Assembly: GCA_947652115.1 (NCBI GenBank)
Contig: OX393561.1
Span: 35,641,557-35,705,556 of the forward strand
Reading direction: 5' to 3'
Origin: Blastomussa wellsi
Taxonomy: Eukaryota; Cnidaria; Anthozoa; Scleractinia; Plerogyridae
Length of the DNA: 64,000 nt
Positions 56,360 to 64,000 of this stretch are shown here, in pieces (within the stretch, counting starts at the first letter, position 1; the number at the start of each line of letters is the position of its first letter). The translations under genes were made by a program, and so were the position numbers. The notes beneath the pieces were generated by a model. The model had not been told where the DNA came from and did no database searches. It saw only the letters and a program-made list of their open reading frames with translations.

Positions 56360-57768
56360 TTACAAAGGTTTTAACAATTTGAATTCTGCCGATAACAGTG
56401 CAGTGAGGTTTCTCCACCTCCACAACTTGAGCTTTTCTTTGATAGAGTGCATAATTTCATCATACGTGAAATGCACACCCAGAATTTTCACCGCCCTCTT
56501 AACTTTAGCCTTCCTTATTTCAGTTCCATCATTCACATGTTTTGGAAGTTGATTCCCAAGAAAAAATATCTCCGTTTTATCATAGTTAATGCGGAAGCCT
56601 GAACATTTACCAAATTCTTCAATTGTATCAAAAAATCTATTAAATGATTGCTCATTTCTTACAAATCCTGTTAAATCATCTGCAAATATTTGCAATTTGA
56701 TATCATTGACATTTACATTAACACCTCGAATACTTGGATCCCCACGTATTCTTGTGACTAAAACTTCCAAAACTATAATAAAAAGGTATGGCGAGAGTGG
56801 ATCACCCTCCCTAACGCCTCTTTGAATCGGAAAATGACCAGTAGCAAATCCATTATTAACAACACAACTTGAAATGTTCTGATAAAAAGTACGAACCCAC
56901 TGAATAAAGGAAGGACCAAAGCCAAAGGTGGAAAGTGTATCATAAAAAAGTTCCTATTAACCGAGTCGAAGGCTTTCTCGAAATCAACGGCGACCATACG
57001 ACCGTCAATTTTATATCTTTCAGTGTACTCCAATACATCATCAATTGTGCGTATTGCATCAAATACAGTTCTTCTTTTGAAGTAAGCACTCTGATCGTAA
57101 TGAATAATACTAGGCAAAATAATTTGTAATCTTGAAGCAATCGCCTTAGATCCTATTTTGGCATCAACATTGATCAGCGATATTGGCCTCCAATTGCTAA
57201 TTTTTCTCTTGTCCTTATCTTTCTTTTCCAAAAGAGTTATGATAGCTTGTTTTTGCGAGTTCGACAGTTCACCATAATCATATGAACAGTTAAGACTATC
57301 CACAAGGAGGTCACCTATTACATCCCAAAAAGCAATATAAAATTCGACCGTAAGACCATCGTTTCCTGGTGATTTATTTTTTTTAAAAGATTGTAAACTC
57401 TTGAAACATTCCGAAACAGTTAATTTTCCTTCACACAGGGTTGCCTCTTCATCTGACAGCTTTGGTATTCCCGGATTGCCTAGAAAGGAATGCAGCAAAT
57501 TCGCCGATGTGTCAAGAGGTTCTGATTTGTACAAAATAGTGTAGTAATTTTGCACCTCAGCCATAATTTTTCGCGGGTCCGTAGTTAGAAAACCATCTTT
57601 ACTGAAAACTTTCCGGACCGAACTCTTTGATTTCCTACTGGTTTCAAGACTTAGGAAATATTTATTACTTTTTTCACCGAATTCATACCACCTAGCTCTT
57701 GTGCGAATAATCGCACCCATTGATAAATGGTCATAAAGTGAATTATATTCATTTTTTGCAATTTCCAA
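56360..57768 (-). pseudogene. LINE ORF2 reverse transcriptase fragments
   Basis: Two frames (56773-57768 and 56360-56770) cover the fingers and palm of an L1-like reverse transcriptase. Both the FEKAFD and FADD catalytic boxes can be seen, but they lie in different frames, so no active enzyme could be made without restoring the frame. Confidence 0.8.
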
Positions 57769-58999
57769 TTTTTCCTTATTTTCACAACCCAGTTGATAAA
57801 ACCCAATTATCCTGTCTAATTTTCAACGTGACAATGTAAGGCTCGGTACAAACAAGGATGTTGATGAGAGTTCAAACTCTGTTCTCGCTTGGCCTGAAAC
57901 TCTTATGCACTTTCGTCAACTATGAACGTGTTCAATTTTTTTTATCGCCATAATTTCTCGCGCACGATTTTTGGCGGGAGTTTTGATTTACATTTCCTCG
58001 GGAAATGTTAAAAAACAACTTTTAGCTTTGCACTAACTATCGAGTTATAATGCGCTCTAAAGAAGCTGAAAGCTATCATGAGCTTAGCGACGATACACGC
58101 ATGCGTACCTCAGAAATCTAAAAAATATATATATTTATTTATAGATTTATTGGCGAAAAGCGACCTTTAGACATGCCAAAGGTTGTCACATAAAAAACTA
58201 AGTTACTGAATAGTTAAATAGCTTCCCCCTAGAAAACGTGGGAAATGGCATTTTCGAGGCCCTAAAAACAGAGCCCCCGATGGCTCGACCTTCTCCTTCC
58301 TTCCTTTCTACTAAGGCACTACTCGATCGCCCTCATTTTCTATGAGCGATAGCAAGAGAAAATAAGGGGACAGAGAGGGAGGCTCCCGGTTGAAGTCCTT
58401 TGGACAAGCCAAGTACGCGAAAGTTATTTTTAGTCGAGCGGAAGTCTGTTTCTGGCGGAAATCTGTTTTCCGAGACGTCCACATAAAGGAACCCCATTGA
58501 ATGGAAAACAAAGTTCTCTTGTCATGGCGGACGAAACCGCTTGACGATAAAGACGACTTTCGAGGACAAGGAAAATGCTTTTTTCTGGTCTGATTAGCCC
58601 AGCTGTGAAATAAGCTCCGTTTCTACAGACGCGAATGACTCGCTGGTCGCCGTATTTAAACGAAGAACTCGAGAACGAAACGGATAGCGGTGACTTTCTT
58701 GGCGAGATAGCGATAGAGTCGTATGACGACTTGACGAAGGCTCCATGTTTGCGAGCAGCAGGAAAGAAAGAAGAAGTCTGAGAAACGGAAAATGCCATAT
58801 CTTGCCCTTCCAGAGCGATTTACCCGATAGCTAAAGCATACCATACAAATAATAGTGAACCCAGAGCAAACCACACTAACTAAGGCTTTATTTAAAAAAA
58901 CGCCCACAAATAAAACATTATGAGGCTCTTCGTATACTAACGAGAAGAAAAATATTGCAGAGGACAGAATAAATATAGAACAACAAGCGAACAAATGCC

Positions 59000-59530
59000 A
59001 CGAACAGTCAACAGACGTACCCGTGTTAGACGTAGAAGTACTTGAATCATGTAGTACAACGAACAAGGTAGGTCAAAACAGCGACGGCGTGTGCAGTTCT
59101 CTCGCTCTTGTGTTTCTTGATCGTGGGCATCCAAGCTTCAGGAATCTCGATTCCACTATCCCTGTTGATGTTGTTAGGATGAAGTCTTATGTGAATAGCC
59201 TCTTTGACCCTGCGAGTGTTAACCTCGTCCCAAAGTGGGCAGTGTCCGGTGGTGTGGGCATGCTCTGAAACGGCGGAGGTCTGGGTACAGGCGAGCTGGA
59301 TGTCTCGGTCCGTGTTCTTCAATCCTGTCCTGCATGGGTCTCCCCGTATCGCCAATGTAGACTTTTCCGCATTCGCAGGGAATCTTGTAAACAACGCCGT
59401 CTTGTTTAGTTGGTTGAACAGCGTCTTTGGTCCGTACTAATTGTGATCGCAACGTAGTATCCGACTTGAAAACAGCGCGCACTCCTTGTTGTTGTATGCA
59501 GCGGCGAAGTTGTTCGGACAGGCCACTGAC
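59000..59530 (-). mobile_element. Second PLE family fragment (GIY-YIG endonuclease domain)
   Basis: Minus-strand frames read RSQLVRTKDAVQPTKQDG, VVYKIPCECGKVYIGDTGRP (GIY-YIG signature) and then, after a frameshift near 59300, RDIQLACTQTSAVSEHAHTT, CPLWDEV, RRVKEAIHIRLHPNNINRDS and GIEIPEAWMPTIKKH. This is a different PLE lineage from the fragments at 24.8 and 54.4 kb. The reverse transcriptase part is absent. Confidence 0.75.
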
Positions 59531-60386
59531 AAATAATGTCTTATAACATTTTTACCTGAATAATGAACTACTTCCGTTAACGTTAATTCGATTCATGCTC
59601 AGTAGTTATTTGAAAAAGACGAAAAATACATAAGACACTAACCAGATGAAACAAGTGCTTGAATCCCACTCGCTTCACATAAACGCGACAGGCTAGCGGG
59701 CCTCAATCTTGGCCTACTCTTTCACATTTTGGAATTCCTTGATAGCCTATAGGATATTTTTAGCAAAATGTGGTCATTTAACCAGAGATGCAAGGACGGG
59801 AGGGTGTGTGTGTGTGGAGAGGGGGGGGGGGGTGGGGCGATCAGCCGACAGAATTCATATGTTCTCTATTTTACAACACAAATAATGTTGTATAGAGTAT
59901 TTCATACACGTGACAAGCGGCCATATTGGATTGCTGAAACAAAAGATGATATTTTCGTAACAATAGAATTAAATTCCCGGAGGATTGTTTTGGGACACCA
60001 ATATGGCCGCCGTGGCGTCTTGTGAAAACACTCTACAGGTGCGTATAAAAACAATCAAACATGATAGTGGATTCTATCGCTTTATTTCTGTAACATAAAA
60101 AATAAGAGAATTTCGTTCTCTTAACGACATCTAATGGAAAATACGGTTACTACTTACTTGAAAGCTACAGCCTTGTCACCAATGGCCAGCCATAACTGGA
60201 CGCCAGGTGGGCCATTCAAATATGATTAAGATAACCCGAAGTCTCCTTCGCAGCGATAATTCGAGATTGAATTGAAAAAGGTCCGAAACTGGACATAAGT
60301 TGCCCACGATGGCGGTTTTGACATAAAATTATTTAGCAAAATACTTATGAAACGACTAACACAAAACACTGTTTACCTATAACTAT

Positions 60387-60540
60387 GGGGCCCGGTTGTT
60401 CAAAGGGAGGATAGCTACAAATCACTATCCAATGGATAAGCGTTGACAAAACATATCTGATGGCCGATAGCATTTTCAATTCTATTCTTGGATAACCGAG
60501 GCCTGGATTAGGGTTCATCGACATTTGAACAACCGGGTCC
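60387..60540. repeat. MITE with ends GGGCCCGGTTGTTCAAA / TTTGAACAACCGGGTCC
   Basis: 154 bp with about 16-bp inverted ends and no coding potential. The remainder pairs weakly (ATCCAATGGATAAG). Confidence 0.75.
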
Positions 60541-61219
60541 TCTATTTCACACACTAACTAACTTGTTCTTGTAAATTCAGTCCATAAGCGTTATAATTCG
60601 CCCACTTTTCAATTGGTGGTTTTCACGTCACGCAAGTATCACGCAAGTTTCACGCACGTAAGAAATAAAATCGCTTACCATTCAATAAATTGAGTCAAGA
60701 AATTGAAATATCGTAGAAAAGTAATAAATAAACAACGTGCCAAAGTTTCGGGGATGTACGGTATTCCGAACTCGAGTTATTCTGCAAAGTGTATCACTGA
60801 AAATTATAGTGTTTAGTATGGAGACGCCATGTTGGAGCCCCTCTGTGGAACTCCAACATGGCGGCCGGAAACCAGTGGAAACATCTGGAGTTTACTTTGG
60901 CTCTCTCAAAACGTTTATATCATATCGGTTACTCAGAACTCGAAAACATGAGGCGAATCGATATTTTTGCGAACGTAACATGTTACCCAGAAACAATGCC
61001 GATGTCACGCATTGTGAAAATTCTGAAATTCAAACTGTTCTGTCTTCAAAACAAAGCCGTCTACCGAGCTGAAAACAGGCCAGCAGATATATGTTTAAAA
61101 ATGACTTTTACCTGATGAAGTTGAAAACTCAAAATTTTAATTTTAGTTTTTTTCTGACGTCACGTGAAAACCAAGAATTGGTCAGTACCGAGAACACATA
61201 CGCTGGTGACGACATGGAC

Positions 61220-61635
61220 CACAGGTGGCCCAAGCTCGATGTATGAGCAGCTCTTATGTTGACCTTTGCATTGTTACGTGACTCGAGCGATTTGCATATA
61301 GGATTTGTATTTAAACTGATTTGGAGGGATTTAGTGCAATTTTAGTTCCAACGTTTCTTCTCTATAGATATAGGACATATAGAGAAGAAACTATTGAAAG
61401 TACAACTACACTAAATCGCTCCAAATCAGTTAAAAAACCATGCAGCACACAAAGAAAACAATGCAGGAGTTCAGGTGAGCGGTTTTTACTGTAATTAAAC
61501 GGTTAATTTTTCGTTTTTTCGGCTTTATTTCTTTCCCCATACAAATCCTTATAAATATGCAAATCACTCGAGTCACGTAACAATGCAAAGGTCAACATAA
61601 GAGCTGCTCATATATCGAGCTTGGGCTACCTGTGC
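61220..61635. repeat. Large palindromic element
   Basis: Outer arms ACAGGTGGCCCAAGCTCGAT and ATCGAGCTTGGGCTACCTGT, with GACCTTTGCATTGTTACGTG and its complement. A second inner inversion (GATTTGGAGGGATTTAGTG, CACTAAATCGCTCCAAATC) around TTCTCTATAG lies off-centre. Confidence 0.75.
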
Positions 61636-62559
61636 ATGGACGACATTCCGCGCAACTCTGTCCGCAGCCATGTTTCAAAAGTACCCGGGGGGAGTACTCC
61701 CTTAAATTTTGGATAGGATTGTGCCGCAAAGGTTCTTAAACCCTGACCCTATTTAAGAAAAATGACACCCTTTTCAATGAAAAACGAAAAACTAGAAAGG
61801 TGTAAACGGTCAATTTTTTGTCGTTCCGTAACATTTTCACTTTTGCAGACCGTTTCTTTTTCGCTTAGTGTGTTGTTTGCGCACTGCAAATTGCGAAATA
61901 GCCAGATAATACAATTTAGGTATCTTAGGATGACACCGTGAATAATGCCAAAAGAAGCAAAAATGAAACCCTATATCTAAGGATCGAGAACCTCGGAAAA
62001 CCATACCCTATCCCGCGGCACATACCTATATAGCCCATATATGGGAGTACCCCCCCCTCCCTGGCATCATTGTTCAAGGTTGAAATTATAAAAGTGTTGT
62101 TGCACGTAATTACACCTATGCCGCAAGCTGCGACAATGTGTTACACAAAACCAGGAAGTAGTTTGCCGCGGATCGGACTATATAAGAAAACAATTATTAT
62201 CATTATACTACTTTCGGGTCATGACTTGTCTGAAAAAGAACTCACTAAAACCTGAATGTTACCTAGTGTTCTGTTCTTGTTTGTATTACTGAGGTTTATG
62301 TGACCTGAAGATTTTGTTTTTGTAACACTGCATAACACTGTGTTAATGTGATAAAGTCTACCGTACATTAGCTAACAAGAAGCTTGCGATAAACAAAAGG
62401 TCACTGTTAGAAAAATCTACTGATCCGACTGACTTAAAAGATCACAAGATGACATTTTTCAAAGGCTACAAAAGATCTTGAAGCAGAAAACTAGCCAATA
62501 AACCTAACAAAATGCCACAGAGCTAGCAAACACGACGGCATAAACATACTATTACGGTA

Positions 62560-62805
62560 ACGGAGCTACGTCGCTGTTTGTGCATTTTGAAAAATTTGGC
62601 TACATTTTTCAAAATCGTCATTTTGCAATCCGTCTCAATCTTCTTCATCCTTAACCATCCGTGTCCCTTTTTGGTTTAGTATCACCTGTTTGTTGTTGTT
62701 CTTCCTTAGTAAACTATTAGTTTTAGGTTTCTTACGTTTTAAGGGAAATTTAGTTCGTAGCAAAATTGAGTCAGAATATCGTGACGTAGCTCCTTTAAAC
62801 GGCTA
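62560..62805 (+). repeat. GGAGCTACGTCACG MITE family copy
   Basis: ACGGAGCTACGTCGCTGTTT at the left, GTGACGTAGCTCCTTTAAAC at the right, with TTTTGGTTTAGTATCACCTG and AAACTATTAGTTTTAGG inside. Confidence 0.65.
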
Positions 62806-63185
62806 AAATTAATTTAGCGACCAACGGAAGTCGTGTTTGGCCTGTCACTTTTTTATACAACCTTCTCCTTCCCCACGCCCCCCCCCCCCCTCCCTACCCC
62901 CCGCCCCTCTCCGCCCATGCATAGAACAAATTTCCATTTCCCAATAATTCTGGTTGTACACGTGTTAAAGTCTTGTCAATAAAGGCTTGCAAAAGTAGAA
63001 AAATCATAAACAGTGCGTAAATCCTGTTCCAGCCGTTTCGACGATCTGGAAATCCAGGCAACCCAGAACTTTCGCGTTCACTGAAAACTTAATATAAATA
63101 TAAAGACAACAAATTAAAAATGGACAGATATTAGTTTTCATTACAAAGTCGAGATCCGGAAATAAGTAAAAGCATAAACACAAAA

Positions 63186-63475
63186 GGCGCCGTGACCTAA
63201 TGCGCTGAGACTCCGGATCGGACGGTCCGGGTCCGAGCTCTGGCCGGGGCACGGCGTTGTGTTCTTGTGCAAGGCACTTTACCCTCACAGGGCCTCTCTC
63301 CACCCAGGTGTATAAATGGGTACCGGTGAAATAATGCTGGGGGTAACCCTGCGATGGACTAGCATCCCCGATATGATCCAGAGGGAGTAGTTATATTCCT
63401 AGCCGCTTAATGCTTCAGAAACCGGGATAAGCTTCGGCAGTATGGGCCACTAGGCTCGAGGCTTTACCTTATAAG
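63186..63475 (+). repeat. tRNA-headed SINE-like repeat, family 2
   Basis: Shares CTCCGGATCGGACGGTCCGG, CACCCAGGTGTATAAATGGG, GGGGGTAACCCTGCGATGGA and GGGCCACTAGGCTCGAGGC with 36206-36480. Confidence 0.65.
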
Positions 63476-63599
63476 CACAAGATAAAGCAAACAATTCCCT
63501 TTTTATTGTGCTTGGGCTTACGGTTAATTCATCTGCGTTATGCTTATTTCACAAGGATTAAGTGTCCTGAATGTAAGCAGAAATAAGAGTTAGCTGTCG

Positions 63600-63880
63600 A
63601 CCGCACTCCTACCGGCCTGAAGCGTAGCGACTCTGGATCAAGCGGCATGGGTTCGAGTCCTCGCCGGGGCACTACGTTGTGTTCCTGGGCAAGACACTTC
63701 ACACACACAGTGCCTCTCTTCACCCAGGTGTATAAATGGGTACCGGCGAATTTAATGCTCGGGGTAACAATACGATGGACAAGCATCCCATCCAGGGGGG
63801 AGTAGAAACATTCCTAGTCGCTTCATGCTAAGGAAACAGGGAGAAGCCTGATGGGCCACCAGGCTCGTATACAGAATTTA
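63600..63880 (+). repeat. tRNA-headed SINE-like repeat, family 2, second tandem neighbour
   Basis: GGGTTCGAGTCCTCGCCGGG, CACCCAGGTGTATAAATGGG, CATCCAGGGGGGAGTAGAAA and a shortened tail. It lies about 125 bp from the copy at 63186. Confidence 0.65.
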
Positions 63881-63957
63881 CTTACCTTCTGATGCAGTGC
63901 AACATCAAGTTGCATTACAACAGTTTATATATCATGATAAATCAGAAAAGTTCTTAC

Positions 63958-64000
63958 CTGAATGAAAGGAGGATCCCCATGGCCAGGATGAGTGAGGAGA
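63958..64000 (-). CDS. Possible exon of a minus-strand gene cut by the window edge
   Basis: The minus strand reads ...GATCCTCCTTTCATTCAG|GTAAGAAC, a strong donor context, and all 43 bases are open in at least one frame (for example HPGHGDPPFIQ). A second strong donor-like string (GAAG|GTAAGT) follows at 63882-63887, but the sequence between them has stops in all frames. No family can be named from 14 residues. Confidence 0.2.

Larger units (their letters stand above)
54864..57784 (-). mobile_element. 5'-truncated L1-like LINE with broken ORF2
   Basis: The minus-strand retroelement has its 3' end at the T-run (54864-54873) on the plus strand. Target duplication CAACCCAG is present at 54856-54863 and 57785-57792. 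Frame pieces: 56773-57768 (RARWYEFGEKSNKYF, SFKKNKSPGNDGLTVEF, WRPISLINVDAKIGSKAIA, MVAVDFEKAFDSVN with the first catalytic Asp), 56360-56770 (LQIFADDLTGFVRN, the catalytic ADD box) and 55059-56168 (C-terminal region with a CSFCGTVDESLEHLFVSC zinc-knuckle, zf-RVT type). The apurinic endonuclease domain is missing and at least two frame breaks separate the pieces. It is non-autonomous and dead. Confidence 0.85.
57840..64000. other. Repeat-rich intergenic DNA at the right side
   Basis: Holds the PLE fragment at 59.0-59.5 kb, MITEs at 60387, 61220 and 62560, two SINE-like copies and G/C homopolymer runs (59820, 62879). A 122-codon minus-strand frame at 58430-58798 is open but has no recognisable domain. 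Confidence 0.4.

Noticed and set aside
58430..58798. 122-codon minus-strand frame, MAFSVSQTSSFF...
   Set aside because: No domain, signal or splice support; low-complexity Ser-rich composition inside repeat-rich DNA. Left unannotated as a gene.
58656..59066. 136-codon minus-strand frame with hydrophobic stretches
   Set aside because: It lies in the 3' part of the PLE fragment and has no initiation context or family match, so its apparent membrane segments are probably chance.

Overview
This is a eukaryotic, AT-rich, intron-rich and repeat-rich window. The best guess is a stony coral or a close anthozoan. That rests on two intron-rich bilaterian/cnidarian orthologues (SCCPDH and BRD7), Penelope-like (PLE) and L1-like retroelement remains, tRNA-headed SINE-like repeats and many MITE-like palindromes. 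Species cannot be assigned from sequence alone. Most short open frames in the window lie in introns or repeats and are not genes. Layout: (1) Positions 1-6525, minus strand: the first four coding exons of a saccharopine dehydrogenase-like oxidoreductase (SCCPDH); the 3' exons are off the left edge. (2) Positions 6705-24493, plus strand: a complete 23-exon BRD7 orthologue. Its reading frame closes exactly (2190 nt, 729 aa), with a bromodomain, the downstream BRD7/BRD9 region and the BRD7-type C-terminus. The two start codons are head to head, 179 bp apart. (3) About 24.8-25.3 kb: a PLE 3'-ORF fragment. (4) Positions 26775-27419, plus strand: an intronless 214-aa ORF with its own polyadenylation signal and no family I recognise. 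(5) About 29.3-49.7 kb, minus strand: two paralogous multi-exon genes (194 and 135 aa). Each encodes a signal peptide, a variable low-complexity linker, a six-cysteine TSP1-like module and a C-terminal hydrophobic segment followed by only three residues, which suggests a GPI-anchored or membrane surface protein. Their 3' flanks are duplicated too. (6) About 50-64 kb: mobile-element territory, with SINE-like repeats, MITEs, and a 5'-truncated, frame-broken L1-like LINE (54864-57784) nested inside a PLE 3' end with an 8-bp target duplication. A second PLE fragment (about 59 kb) and a possible exon of another minus-strand gene at the right edge follow. The most unusual points are an 83-bp tandem array that multiplies the 3' splice site and first bases of BRD7 exon 12 into six copies, tandem duplication of linker exon/intron modules in one TSP1-like gene, and a hammerhead-ribozyme-like motif in a short PLE end with a 12-bp target duplication. 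BRD7 in other animals is a subunit of the PBAF chromatin-remodelling complex, and SCCPDH is a lipid-droplet-associated oxidoreductase. I see no functional link between them beyond a possible shared promoter.
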